DNA from: Pseudolabrys sp.
GTDB taxonomy: Bacteria > Pseudomonadota > Alphaproteobacteria > Rhizobiales > Xanthobacteraceae
Length of the DNA: 64,000 nt
Reading direction: 5' to 3'
Assembly: GCA_030684935.1 (NCBI GenBank)
Contig: JAUXXH010000025.1
Location: forward strand, 36,043 to 100,042
A program made the position numbers and the translations under genes. This document shows, one piece after another, positions 40,215 through 49,639 of the stretch. Positions within the stretch are counted from its first letter, which is position 1, and each line of letters opens with the position of its first letter. The notes below the pieces were generated by a model, which was given only the letters and a program-made list of their open reading frames with translations, made no database searches and had not been told where the DNA came from.

Positions 40215-41114
40215 ATGACCGCTTCCATGAGTGACATCACCGACGCCCTCGAGCCGCCGTTCGAGATCATCGAACCGCCGGCGATCCGGGGTCCGGTGCT
40301 GTTCAACTCGCCACACAGCGGTTCGCGCTATTCGCCCGAGTTCCTCGACCTGTCCCGGCTCGATGTCCCGACCCTGCGGCGCTCCGAGGACAGCTTTGTC
40401 GATACCCTGATCGCCGGCGTCATCCAGCAGGGCTATCCGCTGATGCGGGCGCATTTTCCCCGTTGTTTCGTCGACGTGAACCGGGAGCCCTACGAGCTCG
40501 ACCCGCGCATGTTCGAGGGCCGCCTGCCCTCCTTCGCCAACACCCGGTCGATGCGGGTCGCCGGCGGTCTGGGGACGGTGGCGCGGGTGGTCGGCGACGC
40601 GCAGGAAATCTACGACCGCCGCATTCCGGTGGCCGAAGCCCTGGCCCGCATCGAGGACCTCTACAAGCCCTATCACCGGGCATTGCGCGGGCTCTTCACG
40701 CGGCTGCACCGCGACTTTGGCGCCGCCATGCTGATCGACTGCCATTCGATGCCGTCCTCGGCCGGCCACAAGGATGAGCGGCCCAGGCCGGAATTCGTGC
40801 TGGGCGATCGCTACGGCACCAGTTGCGTGGCCGTGGTGGCCGAGACCGCCGAGCGGACCCTGCGCTCGCTCGGCTACACCGTCAGCCGCAACAAACCTTA
40901 TGCCGGCGGCTTCATCACCGAGCATTACGGCAACCCGGCCGCCGGGCTGCATTCGCTGCAGCTGGAAATCAACCGCGCGCTTTATATGGACGAGCGCCGC
41001 TACGAGCGGATTCCCGCCTTTGACCGGTTAGCCGCCGATCTGGAAACGGTGGCGATGCGGCTCGGCGAAATTCCGTTGGAAGAGCTCCGTCCCTACCGAG
41101 CCGCCGCCGAATAA
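40215..41114 (+). CDS. N-formylglutamate amidohydrolase family protein, 299 aa
   Basis: The chain has LFNSPHSGSRYSPEF, DSFVDTLIAGVIQQGYPLMRAHFPR, FVDVNREPYELDPRMF and LIDCHSMPS, the family signature. These zinc hydrolases release glutamate from N-formylglutamate in histidine breakdown or act on related acyl-amino acids. In Hyphomicrobiales the gene commonly lies next to cpdR, as here. The start is uncertain between 40215 and 40227. Confidence 0.85.
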   Translation: MTASMSDITDALEPPFEIIEPPAIRGPVLFNSPHSGSRYSPEFLDLSRLDVPTLRRSEDSFVDTLIAGVIQQGYPLMRAHFPRCFVDVNREPYELDPRMFEGRLPSFANTRSMRVAGGLGTVARVVGDAQEIYDRRIPVAEALARIEDLYKPYHRALRGLFTRLHRDFGAAMLIDCHSMPSSAGHKDERPRPEFVLGDRYGTSCVAVVAETAERTLRSLGYTVSRNKPYAGGFITEHYGNPAAGLHSLQLEINRALYMDERRYERIPAFDRLAADLETVAMRLGEIPLEELRPYRAAAE

Positions 41115-41164
41115 TCCGGGGCCCATCACGGGTCGCAGGGGCGCCATAACCGTTTGAAATAATA

Positions 41165-41250
41165 AATAAAAAAAGGGCCGCTCGCGGTTGCAAGCGGCCC
41201 AAGTCTAGGGAGGAAACGCCCAAGGAGGGCAACGATAGCTCTCGCTACCG
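41165..41250 (-). ncRNA. Host sRNA candidate with anti-Shine-Dalgarno motifs
   Basis: On the minus strand a 5' hairpin (GGTAGC-GAGA-GCTATC), a GCCC-TCCTT-GGGC hairpin, the single-stranded linker TTTCCTCCCTAGACTT and a terminator (11-bp stem, AACC loop, then seven T) follow each other. No reading frame is present. The two CCUCC-type motifs are the hallmark of several alphaproteobacterial sRNAs that pair with ribosome-binding sites. The central 45 bases are repeated exactly in the prophage at 22634-22678. The family name is not certain; promoter elements upstream are not clear. The rest of the 388-bp gap holds a CGGCCAATGGCCG palindrome and otherwise nothing evident. Confidence 0.8.
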
Positions 41251-41502
41251 CATTGCAATAACTTACACTGCGACGCACAAAATGCAAGTCCATCCAAACG
41301 GATTCTCATGCAAATACGCATGGCTGGTTACCGAAATCTCTTGTTCGACCAAAGTCATGCGAAAATGTGAGCTGGACTTTGCCGCATTGCAACAAGATTT
41401 GAAATGTCCGGTCGGCCAATGGCCGTCCAGATACGGCTCGAGACGACCGGATTGCCGTCTAACCCCGGTCTTGATAGGTCGCCACTTTATGCGAGGATTG
41501 AT

Positions 41503-42282
41503 ATGACGGCAGTGGATTTTGGAACTTTCGTCGACGAACTCGCCAAGGCGTCCGGCGACACCATCCTGCCGTTCTTCCGCACCGCCCTGGCCATCGACAA
41601 CAAGAAAAGCGGCGGCTTCGACCCGGTGACCGTTGCCGACCGCGCCGCCGAAGACGCCATGCGGGCGCTCATCCGCCAGAATTTCCCCGAACACGGCATA
41701 CTCGGCGAGGAATACGGCACCGAGCGCGGCGACGCCGAATATGTCTGGGTGCTGGACCCGATCGACGGCACCAAGTCGTTCATCTCGGGCATGGTGGCCT
41801 GGGGCACGCTGATCGGGCTGATGCGCTTCGGCGAGCCGGTGTTCGGCATGATGCACCAGCCCTTCACCCGCGAGCGGTTTTCCGGCGATGGCGGCGCGGC
41901 GCGCTACCAGGGACCGGGCGGCGACCGCGACCTGCGCGTGCGCTCCTGCGGCGCCCTAGGCGACGCCGTGCTGTTCACCACCAGCCCGCTGCTGATGAAC
42001 GCCGCCGACCGCGCGACGTTTGCCGGCGTCGAGAACAAGGTCAAACTGTCGCGCTATGGCGGTGATTGCTACGCCTATTGCATGCTGGCGAGCGGCCACA
42101 TCGATCTGATCATCGAGACCGAGATCAAACCGCACGACATCGTGCCGCTGATCCCGATCATCGCCGGCGCCGGCGGCATCGTCACCACCTGGGAGAACGG
42201 CCCGGCGCATGCCGGCGGCCGCATTGTCGCCGCTGGCGACAAGCGCGTGCACCAGGCCGCGCTGGACATGCTGAACGGCTGA
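41503..42282 (+). CDS. hisN: Inositol monophosphatase family protein, probable histidinol-phosphatase, 259 aa
   Basis: The metal-binding motifs GILGEEYG and VLDPIDGTKSFISG and the C-terminal GGDCYAYCMLASGHIDLIIE are those of the HisN-type branch. The enzyme dephosphorylates histidinol phosphate in histidine synthesis. ATG 41503 (MTAVDFGTFVDELAKASG) is preferred; the track's first 33 residues are non-coding leader. Some relatives act on inositol phosphate instead. Confidence 0.85.
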   Translation: MTAVDFGTFVDELAKASGDTILPFFRTALAIDNKKSGGFDPVTVADRAAEDAMRALIRQNFPEHGILGEEYGTERGDAEYVWVLDPIDGTKSFISGMVAWGTLIGLMRFGEPVFGMMHQPFTRERFSGDGGAARYQGPGGDRDLRVRSCGALGDAVLFTTSPLLMNAADRATFAGVENKVKLSRYGGDCYAYCMLASGHIDLIIETEIKPHDIVPLIPIIAGAGGIVTTWENGPAHAGGRIVAAGDKRVHQAALDMLNG

Positions 42283-42408
42283 GCCGAGAACACCTCCAAT
42301 TCAATCCGAGTTTCGATGGAACTCCCCGTGCTTTGCCGAATTATCGGCGGAGCATCATCACCTCATAGGGGCACCTCCGGGAAAGGGGCTTCGGAGCGGG
42401 AGTTACCT

Positions 42409-43929
42409 TTGAATCGGCGTCAGTTCCTGACGACATCGGTTGCCATACCGGTTGTCGCTTCATTTCCGTATGGCGCGGCGTTCATCGCCCCGGCGCATGC
42501 GCAAGACGCTCCCTTCGACGCCGCCAATGTACGGCGGGTGGCGCGCGAACTGGCGCTCAAGCCCTATCAGGCGCCCGACAGATCCCTGCCGGGCAACCTG
42601 AAAGACCTCGATTACGACCAGTATCGCAAGATCCGCTTCAGCCCGGAACGCGCGCTGTGGCGCAACGAACAGGTGCCGTTCAACATTCAGCTATTCCACC
42701 GCGGTTTTCTGTTTTCGGGCCGGGTCGATATTTTCGAAGTGACGGAAGGGCGCGCCCGCCCGGTCCCGTATTCGCGCAGCATGTTCACTTTCGACGATGT
42801 ACCGCCGCCGCCACCCGATGCCGACCTGGGCTTTGCCGGCTTCCGCATTCACGCGCCGATCAACCGGCCGGATTATTTCGACGAGGTCAGCGTCTTTCTC
42901 GGCGCAAGCTATTTCCGTGCCGTGGCCAAGGGTCAGGGCTACGGCCTTTCGGCGCGCGGCCTGGCCATCAACACCGCCAATCCGAAGGGCGAGGAATTTC
43001 CGCAGTTCAAGACGTTCTGGATCGAAAAGCCGCAGCCAAAGACCAACTCGATCGTCATTCACGCCTTGCTCGACAGCAGGAGCGCGGCGGCCGCCTACCG
43101 GATCACGATCCGGCCCGGCGAAACGACAGTCTATGACATCGAGATGAACCTCTATCCGCGCGCCGACATCCCGGAAGCCGGCATCGCGCCGATGACCAGC
43201 ATGTTCTATTACGCGCCGAACGACCGCGACAATGTCGACGACTTCCGCCCGGCGGTACACGATTCGGACGGGCTGTTCATGCGCAACGGACGCGGCGAGT
43301 CGTTGTGGCGGCCGCTCACCAATCCCCGCGATTTGCAGATCAGCAGCTTCTACGACACCAACCCGCGCAGTTTCGGCTTGATGCAGCGGCAACGCAATTT
43401 CCACGCTTTCGAGGATCTCGAATCGCGATTTGAAAGGCGGCCCAGCCTGCGCATCGAGCCGATCGGCGACTGGGGAAACGGCGAAGTCCGGCTGATCGAA
43501 ATTCCGACCAACAATGAAGTGCACGACAACATCGTGTCGTTCTGGCATCCCAAGGAACCGCTGAGGGCCAAAGGCGAATACGCCTTCACCTACCGGCTGC
43601 ACTGGGGCCAGGGCGAAACCGGCCAGAGAACGGCGGAGTTTCTCAAGACGCGGGTCGGCGCAGCGGCGGGCGGATCGCGGCTGTTCGTCCTCGATATCGT
43701 CGGCGACAACCTCAAAGGCGTCAAACCGGAAACCGTGCGCGGCGTGGTCACGTCGAATTTCGGCAAGCTCAGCAATGTTGTCACACAGCCGAATCCGGAA
43801 ACCGGCGGCTGGCGCCTGTCGTTCAATCTCACGCCGGAAAACGCCAAGGTGGTCGAGTTGCGGGCGCAACTCGTGCAGAACGACGAAGATCCGCTCTCCG
43901 AGGTCTGGGTCTACCGATGGACGCCGTGA
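42409..43929 (+). CDS. opgG: Periplasmic glucan biosynthesis protein, 506 aa
   Basis: A twin-arginine signal (NRRQFLTTSVAIPVV) and Ala-x-Ala cleavage (PAHAQD) direct it to the periplasm. The body matches MdoG: LKDLDYDQYRKIRFSP, VPFNIQLFHRGFLF, GYGLSARGLAINTANPKGEEFPQFKTFWIEKP, and GEYAFTYRLHWG. It acts in the formation of branched osmoregulated periplasmic glucans. The Tat signal also suits the paralog OpgD. TTG 42409 is chosen because GGGAG lies seven bases upstream and the signal peptide starts there. Confidence 0.88.
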   Translation: MNRRQFLTTSVAIPVVASFPYGAAFIAPAHAQDAPFDAANVRRVARELALKPYQAPDRSLPGNLKDLDYDQYRKIRFSPERALWRNEQVPFNIQLFHRGFLFSGRVDIFEVTEGRARPVPYSRSMFTFDDVPPPPPDADLGFAGFRIHAPINRPDYFDEVSVFLGASYFRAVAKGQGYGLSARGLAINTANPKGEEFPQFKTFWIEKPQPKTNSIVIHALLDSRSAAAAYRITIRPGETTVYDIEMNLYPRADIPEAGIAPMTSMFYYAPNDRDNVDDFRPAVHDSDGLFMRNGRGESLWRPLTNPRDLQISSFYDTNPRSFGLMQRQRNFHAFEDLESRFERRPSLRIEPIGDWGNGEVRLIEIPTNNEVHDNIVSFWHPKEPLRAKGEYAFTYRLHWGQGETGQRTAEFLKTRVGAAAGGSRLFVLDIVGDNLKGVKPETVRGVVTSNFGKLSNVVTQPNPETGGWRLSFNLTPENAKVVELRAQLVQNDEDPLSEVWVYRWTP

Positions 43930-46058
43930 CGCCAGCGCACGCCTTCGCTGACGAAGCGCAGCCCGCACGTTTCCTCCCTCCGGAATCGCCCGTCACGATG
44001 CCGGAGCAGGCATTGCGTCGCTTTGGGCCGAAGGTACATCCCAAGGCCCCAGCGCCGGCCGGAATCTGGTTGCGGCGCGCCTTCATCTTTCTGATGACCC
44101 TCGGCATGACCGCGTTTGCGGCCGACCAGATGTATCTGGTTATGTCGGTCGCAACCTTGACCATTCTGGAAGGGATCGTCGTGGTCCTGTTCGTGTTCCT
44201 GTTTGCCTGGATCGCCTTTTCGTTCGCCAGCGCGCTGGCAGGCTTTTTCCTGTCGTTCGGCCGGCCGTCGCGCACACTCGGCATCGATTCCACCGCCGCG
44301 TTGCCGGCGCTGACCGCGCGCCATGCGCTGCTGGTCCCGACCTACAACGAAAGCCCCAGCCGGATCATGGCGCGGTTGCAGGCGATCTATGAATCCGTCG
44401 CAGAAACGGGGCGGCTCGACCAGTTCGACTTCTACGTTCTGAGTGACACCACCGATCCGGTGACCTGGCTGCACGAGGAGGCACAGTACCTGGCGCTGCT
44501 GGAGCGCACGCAGAGCGCGCAGATCTTCTACCGGCACCGGCCGAAAAACTACGCCCGCAAGTCCGGCAATATCGGCGAGTGGGTCACGCGCTTCGGCGGT
44601 CACTACGAAAGCATGGTGGTGCTCGACGCCGACAGTCTGATGACCGGCGACACCATTGTCCGCATCACCGCCGCGCTCGAACAGAATCCCCATGTCGGTC
44701 TGATCCAGACGCTGCCGATGATCGTCAACGGCCAGAGCCTGTTTGCCCGCCTGCAGCAATTCGCCGGCCGGCTTTACGGCCCGATGCTGGCGCGCGGTAT
44801 TGCCTGGTGGCATGGCCCGGAAAGCAATTACTGGGGCCATAACGCGGCCATCCGGGTGCGGGCCTTCGCCGAACACGCCAGCCTGCCGCTGCTGTCCGGC
44901 CGCAAACCGTTCGGCGGCCACATCCTCAGCCACGACTTCGTCGAGGCAGCGCTGATGCGCCGGGCCGGCTGGGCCATCGTCATGGCGCCGGAGCTGCGCG
45001 GCAGCTACGAGGAAACGCCACCCTCCATCGCCGAATATGCCGCGCGCGACCGCCGCTGGTGCCAGGGCAATCTCCAGCACATCAAGGTCATCACGGCGCA
45101 CCGCCTGCACTGGCTGTCACGGCTGCATTTTCTCACCGGCATCGGCGCCTATCTGACCGCGCCGCTGTGGTTCATCTTCCTGCTGGCTGGCATCCTGATC
45201 TCGCTGCAGGCGCATTTTATCCGGCCGGAGTATTTTCCGTCGGGCTTCTCACTGTTTCCGCAATGGCCGGCGGAGGACCCGGTCCGCGCCGCCTGGGTAT
45301 TCGCCGGCACCATGGGCATCCTGATTGCGCCCAAACTGCTCGGCTACATCATCGCGCTTTTTCATGCGAACGAGCGCAGGGGGTTCGGCGGCGGCTTCAT
45401 GGCCTTCGTCAGCGTGCTGGTCGAAATCATCCTGTCCGGCCTGATCGCGCCGATGATGATGCTCCTTCAGTCGCAGTCGGTTGCCGACGTGTTGCGCGGC
45501 CGCGACTCCGGCTGGCAGGTCCAGCGCCGCGACGACGGCAGCCTGACCTGGGCGGAATTGACCAGCCGGTTCGGCAAGTTGACGTTGATCGGTGTGCTGC
45601 TCGGCGCCTCCGCTTATGCGGTATCGTTGTCGCTGTTCCTCTGGATGACGCCGGTGATCGTCGGCTTGCTGCTGGCCATGCCCCTGGCAGCGTGGACCGC
45701 GCGCGCCGATGTCGGCCGCACCATGCGCAAAATGCGGCTGCTGCTGATCCCGGAAGAACGCGACCCGCCGTCGATTCTGCTCCGCGCCAATGAACTGGCG
45801 GTCAGCCTGCCGGACGACACGTTGCAGATCGGCGAATTGCTGCGCGGCAATGACCATCTGCGACAAGCCCACCGTGACATGCTGGCGCCGCAAGGGCGCC
45901 GGCGGCGCGGCGACATCGACCACGATCTGGTCATTGCCCGCGCCAAGGCCGACGAGGCCGATACGCTGGACGAGGCGCTGGGCTTTCTGACGCCGGCGGA
46001 AGTTCGTGCGCTGCTGTCGGACCGGCCGTCCTACGAGCGGCTGCTCGCCAAACCGTAA
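43917..46058 (+). CDS. opgH: Glucans biosynthesis glucosyltransferase, 713 aa
   Basis: A membrane-bound GT2-type transferase: LLVPTYNESPSRIM, VLSDTTDP, VVLDADSLMTGD, LSHDFVEAALMRRAGW and the RRWCQGNLQH motif, with two N-terminal and several C-terminal membrane segments. It makes the beta-glucan backbone from UDP-glucose and passes it to the periplasm. The start overlaps opgG by 13 bp, so both form one operon. Confidence 0.93.
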   Translation: MDAVTPAHAFADEAQPARFLPPESPVTMPEQALRRFGPKVHPKAPAPAGIWLRRAFIFLMTLGMTAFAADQMYLVMSVATLTILEGIVVVLFVFLFAWIAFSFASALAGFFLSFGRPSRTLGIDSTAALPALTARHALLVPTYNESPSRIMARLQAIYESVAETGRLDQFDFYVLSDTTDPVTWLHEEAQYLALLERTQSAQIFYRHRPKNYARKSGNIGEWVTRFGGHYESMVVLDADSLMTGDTIVRITAALEQNPHVGLIQTLPMIVNGQSLFARLQQFAGRLYGPMLARGIAWWHGPESNYWGHNAAIRVRAFAEHASLPLLSGRKPFGGHILSHDFVEAALMRRAGWAIVMAPELRGSYEETPPSIAEYAARDRRWCQGNLQHIKVITAHRLHWLSRLHFLTGIGAYLTAPLWFIFLLAGILISLQAHFIRPEYFPSGFSLFPQWPAEDPVRAAWVFAGTMGILIAPKLLGYIIALFHANERRGFGGGFMAFVSVLVEIILSGLIAPMMMLLQSQSVADVLRGRDSGWQVQRRDDGSLTWAELTSRFGKLTLIGVLLGASAYAVSLSLFLWMTPVIVGLLLAMPLAAWTARADVGRTMRKMRLLLIPEERDPPSILLRANELAVSLPDDTLQIGELLRGNDHLRQAHRDMLAPQGRRRRGDIDHDLVIARAKADEADTLDEALGFLTPAEVRALLSDRPSYERLLAKP

Positions 46059-46060
46059 TT

Positions 46061-47563
46061 CTAGCCGGCGGCGCGTGCGGCTTTGGTCCGCTTGAATTCC
46101 AGGTAACCCGCGCTGACGATCGACAACAGCGACAAGGCGGCCAGTGTGATTGAAATGGGGCTGCCGAGCAGGTGCAGCACCACCGGACCGTCGGCGAGGA
46201 TGACCGACTGGCGGAAGCCCTGTTCCGCCATCGGCCCCAGGATCATGCCGAGCACCATCGGCGCCGGCGAGAAATTGCCCTTGCGCATCAGATAACCGAG
46301 CAGCCCGAACGCCATCATGGTGTAGACGTCGTACATGTTGTTGCCGAGCGAAAAGGCACCGACCACCGACAGCACCACGACGACGGCGATGAGAATGCTG
46401 TTCGGCAGCCGCGCCACGACCCCCATGTAGCGGCCAAGCCCCATACCGATGAACCCCATCACCAGGTTGGCCAGCAGGAAGCCGACGATCACCGTGTAGG
46501 TGAAATGGGCATGCACCGTGAACAGCGTGCGGCCCGGCTGCAGGCCGTGAATGATCAGCGCGCCGAGCAGGATCGCGGCCGTCGGACTGCCGGGAATGCC
46601 CAGCGTCAGCAGCGGCACCATGGCGCTGCCGGTCGTCGCATTGTTGGCGGATTCGGAGGCCGCCACGCCGCGGATCGAACCCTTGCCGAAGTCCGGATCA
46701 TTGCGGGAAAAGCGCTTGGCCTCGTTGTAGGCCGCCCATGACCCGATATCGCCACCCGCCCCCGGCAGAATGCCGATAAAGCCGCCGATCAGCGACGAGC
46801 GCATCACCGTGGCGCGGATCTGGCGGATCTCGTCGCGGGTCGGAAACAGCCGCCATTGACCGCCGGCCGTCACCTTGACCTGCTGGATGGTGCGGTGCGG
46901 TTCCTCGCACATCAAGAGCGCCTGCGACAGCGAGAACAGGCCGATCACCGCCGGCACAAAGCCAATGCCACCCTGCAGATCGGTCGAGCCGAAGGCGAAA
47001 CGCGGAAACCCGGAATCGAGGTCGAGCCCGACCGTGCTGATCGCCAGGCCTGCCGCGCCCGACATCAATCCCTTGATCATGTTGCCGCTGGCCAGCGTGC
47101 CGATGATGGTGAGGCCGAACACCGCTAGCATGAAATATTCCGGCGGCCCGAACTTGAGCGACAGCAGCGACAGCGGCGGCGCGATCACCAGCAGCATCAG
47201 CGCGCTGAACACGCCGCCGCAGACCGACGAGAACGTGGCGATGCGGATCGCCTTGTTGAACTCGCCTTTGCGGGTCAGCGCGAAGCCATCGATCGCGGTG
47301 GCGGCCGAGGCCGAGGTGCCCGGCGTATGCAACAGGATGGCGGGGAACGAGCCGGCGTAGATTGCCGCGGCATAGAGGCTGGTCAGCATGATAAGCGCCG
47401 AGATCGGATCCATGCCGAACGTCACCGGCAACAACAGCGCCACGCCCAGATTGGAGGTCAGCCCCGGCAGCGCGCCGATACACAGGCCGCCGACCACGCC
47501 GGCCAGCATCGCGAGCAGATGCGCGGGCGTGAGAACGTCGGCAATAACCGAGAGAACTTCCAT
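46061..47563 (-). CDS. tctA: Tripartite tricarboxylate transporter large permease TctA, 500 aa
   Basis: About twelve membrane segments with the repeated motif GALPGLTSNLGVALLLPVTFGMD and GILPGAGGDIGSWAAYNEAKRFS, the TctA signature. It forms the channel for carboxylates delivered by the periplasmic TctC protein. It follows tctB by 6 bp in one leftward operon and ends three bases from the convergent opgH stop. Confidence 0.93.
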   Translation of the reverse strand: MEVLSVIADVLTPAHLLAMLAGVVGGLCIGALPGLTSNLGVALLLPVTFGMDPISALIMLTSLYAAAIYAGSFPAILLHTPGTSASAATAIDGFALTRKGEFNKAIRIATFSSVCGGVFSALMLLVIAPPLSLLSLKFGPPEYFMLAVFGLTIIGTLASGNMIKGLMSGAAGLAISTVGLDLDSGFPRFAFGSTDLQGGIGFVPAVIGLFSLSQALLMCEEPHRTIQQVKVTAGGQWRLFPTRDEIRQIRATVMRSSLIGGFIGILPGAGGDIGSWAAYNEAKRFSRNDPDFGKGSIRGVAASESANNATTGSAMVPLLTLGIPGSPTAAILLGALIIHGLQPGRTLFTVHAHFTYTVIVGFLLANLVMGFIGMGLGRYMGVVARLPNSILIAVVVVLSVVGAFSLGNNMYDVYTMMAFGLLGYLMRKGNFSPAPMVLGMILGPMAEQGFRQSVILADGPVVLHLLGSPISITLAALSLLSIVSAGYLEFKRTKAARAAG

Positions 47564-47569
47564 GATCGA

Positions 47570-48013
47570 TCAGGATCCCGGTCGCAGCGTGGTCAGCGGC
47601 ACATTGAGGAAAATGACGAACAGAACATAGACGAACACCATCAGGATCAGGCAGCCGAGCGCGTAAGGCCGCCATTTCGTGACGCCGAGGATCGGGACCA
47701 TGGCCGCGCTCAGCACGATCATCGCCGCAAAGAAACCAATCAGGTTGCTGGCGGCGATCAGGACGAGCAGCACAGCAAACACGGCGAGCGGCCGCGCGAA
47801 GGCGGCCCGGGTGAACAGGCCTTCGCCTTCATTGGCCGGCGCCAGCGCCGGAATGAAGCTGCGGACGATCATGGCCGCGGCCAGCGCGCAGATGACGATC
47901 AGCATGGTGCGCGGGAACAGACCCGCCATGTCGGGATAGTCGCCGGCCATGCGCCAGAACGGGATGGCAAGCAAAATCAGCCCGGCGCCGGTGATGCGGT
48001 TGACCCAGAGCAC
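47570..48013 (-). CDS. tctB: Tripartite tricarboxylate transporter small subunit TctB, 147 aa
   Basis: Four hydrophobic segments (ITGAGLILLAIPFWRMAG, ICALAAAMIVRSFIPAL, LAVFAVLLVLIAASNLIGFF, YALGCLILMVFVYVLFVIFL) match TctB. GTG 48013 is preferred over the track start, which lies in the tctC-tctB spacer. It works with TctA in the membrane. Confidence 0.85.
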   Translation of the reverse strand: MLWVNRITGAGLILLAIPFWRMAGDYPDMAGLFPRTMLIVICALAAAMIVRSFIPALAPANEGEGLFTRAAFARPLAVFAVLLVLIAASNLIGFFAAMIVLSAAMVPILGVTKWRPYALGCLILMVFVYVLFVIFLNVPLTTLRPGS

Positions 48014-48102
48014 AGGGAATTCCGTTTGAATGCGTCGGGAAGAGTGAGGACAAGCGCCGGCCGGAACGGAAGGGCACACCCCCTCCGTCCCGGCCGCAAT
48101 CG

Positions 48103-49068
48103 CTACCAGTTCATCAGTTTCTTGATGTCCTGCTCGTTATCCTTGAGGAACTTGGCGTAGTCGGCGCCGCGGATCACCCGCGGCTCAAGGAACAGCGTCT
48201 CGGCTTTTTGCTGGTGGTCCTTGGACAGGATCACCTTTTCCAGCGCAGCGACCAGTTTCTGCTCAACATCTTTCGGCAGGCCCGCCGGCGTGGCAATGCC
48301 GCGCGAGTTCGAGGCCAGGATGTTGAAGCCCTGCGACTTGAAGGTCGGCGCACCGGGCAGGAACCCCGACGGCTCTTCCGACATCACGCCGAGCACCCGC
48401 AGATCGCCGGCCTTCACTTCGGTGGCGATTTCGCTGACGTTGCTCGCCAGTACCTGCACATGGCCGCCGAGCGCCTGCGACTTGGATTCCGGCGTGCTCT
48501 TGTTCTGCACGACCCGGAATTTCGCGCCGGTGGCGGCCTCGATGGCCAAAATTGCCAGATGCTCGTCGCCGCCGACGCCATGCGCGGTGATGCTGACGGT
48601 ATTCGGCTTTGCCTTGGCTTCGTCGACCATGTCTTTCAGCGTCTTGAACTTGCTGTCGGCCTTGACCGTCAGCACGACGTGATCGATCACGTGATTGATG
48701 ATCGGCGTGAAGCTCTCGAGCGTTTCCTTGCGGCCCAGTTTCGGGTCGAGGTAGCCGGCATAGATCGCCGGCACGTTGAGATAACCGATGGTGTAGCCAT
48801 CCGGCTTGGCCGAAGCCAGCGTACCCCAGCCGGTCCAGCCGCCGCCGCCGGCAATGTTCTGCACCGTGACCGGCTTGCCCAGCACACCTTCGAGATCCTT
48901 GGCGAGCAGGCGGGCCGTGATGTCGGTGCCACCGCCGGCGCCGTAGGGGACGATCAGTGTCAGCCCCTTGTCGGGATACTGGGCCAGCGCCGGACTGCCG
49001 CCGGCAAGAGCAAAAGCCCCGGCGAAACACGCCGCAGCGGTCAGAATAACGCGCCTGTTCAAGGTCAT
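48103..49068 (-). CDS. tctC: Tripartite tricarboxylate transporter substrate-binding protein (Bug/TctC), 321 aa
   Basis: An N-terminal signal (LNRRVILTAAACFAGAFALAGG, cleavage after ALA) is followed by YPDKGLTLIVPYGAGGGTDITARLLAKDL, the Bug family signature, and KLVAALEKVILSKDHQQKA near the end. A strong AAGGAGG precedes ATG 49068. It is the first gene of the tctCBA operon and binds a carboxylate in the periplasm. The substrate cannot be read from sequence. Confidence 0.92.
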   Translation of the reverse strand: MTLNRRVILTAAACFAGAFALAGGSPALAQYPDKGLTLIVPYGAGGGTDITARLLAKDLEGVLGKPVTVQNIAGGGGWTGWGTLASAKPDGYTIGYLNVPAIYAGYLDPKLGRKETLESFTPIINHVIDHVVLTVKADSKFKTLKDMVDEAKAKPNTVSITAHGVGGDEHLAILAIEAATGAKFRVVQNKSTPESKSQALGGHVQVLASNVSEIATEVKAGDLRVLGVMSEEPSGFLPGAPTFKSQGFNILASNSRGIATPAGLPKDVEQKLVAALEKVILSKDHQQKAETLFLEPRVIRGADYAKFLKDNEQDIKKLMNW

Positions 49069-49264
49069 GGTTTCCTCCTTGTTGGTCGGCATCAGGTCTG
49101 GCGCCCGTGTCCGATCGTCGATGGCTGAATTCCAGGATACTCCGAAAGTAGCGGACCTTCGCCGATTTGGACCGCGGCCGCAACCATCCCCGATGCCGCA
49201 GTGATCCAGCGACGGTCCGCCATCGTACTGCCTTTGCAAACAAAATCGGAGGCAGGGCTGCCCT

Positions 49265-49639
49265 ATGCGCGCGACGTTCTTATTGGCTGTTCTGGTTGTT
49301 GCCGTCCCCGCCGGCGGGGCGACAGCCAATACCAATGATATTTTCGGCAACTGGGAGCGTGACGATCGCGCGGCCCGGGTTCGCGTGGCGGCCTGCGGCG
49401 ACAACATCTGCGCCACCAACACCTGGATCAAGGATCCCGCCGGACAGAAAGAGAAAGTCGGCGACCGCCTCATCTTCACGATCAAGCCAAACGACAACGC
49501 CTGGGCCGGATCGGGCCGCGATCCGCAACGGGGCATCAGCTTCAGCGCGACGTTAAAGGCGTCAGGCGGCAGCATGGTGACCACCGGTTGCGTGGTCGGC
49601 GGCCTGATCTGCCGGTCGACGCAGTGGACGCGGATGTAA
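49265..49639 (+). CDS. DUF2147 family exported protein, 124 aa
   Basis: A signal peptide (FLLAVLVVAVPAGGATA) precedes FGNWERDDRAARVRVAACGDNICATNTWIKDPAG, the DUF2147 signature with its cysteine pair. Function of the domain is unknown; it is a small lipocalin-like envelope protein in other bacteria. GGAGG lies upstream. It is divergent from tctC across a 196-bp gap in which no clear site is seen. Confidence 0.8.
   Translation: MRATFLLAVLVVAVPAGGATANTNDIFGNWERDDRAARVRVAACGDNICATNTWIKDPAGQKEKVGDRLIFTIKPNDNAWAGSGRDPQRGISFSATLKASGGSMVTTGCVVGGLICRSTQWTRM

Noticed and set aside
22634-41234. The 45-base identical repeat as the prophage att core
   Set aside because: Integrase, gene layout and the tRNA-Val boundary place attR at 39.5 kb; one repeat lies in the middle of the prophage and each carries its own terminator.
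41282-41506. 74-residue ORF upstream of hisN
   Set aside because: No ribosome-binding site, unlike composition and it overlaps the hisN start; treated as leader sequence.
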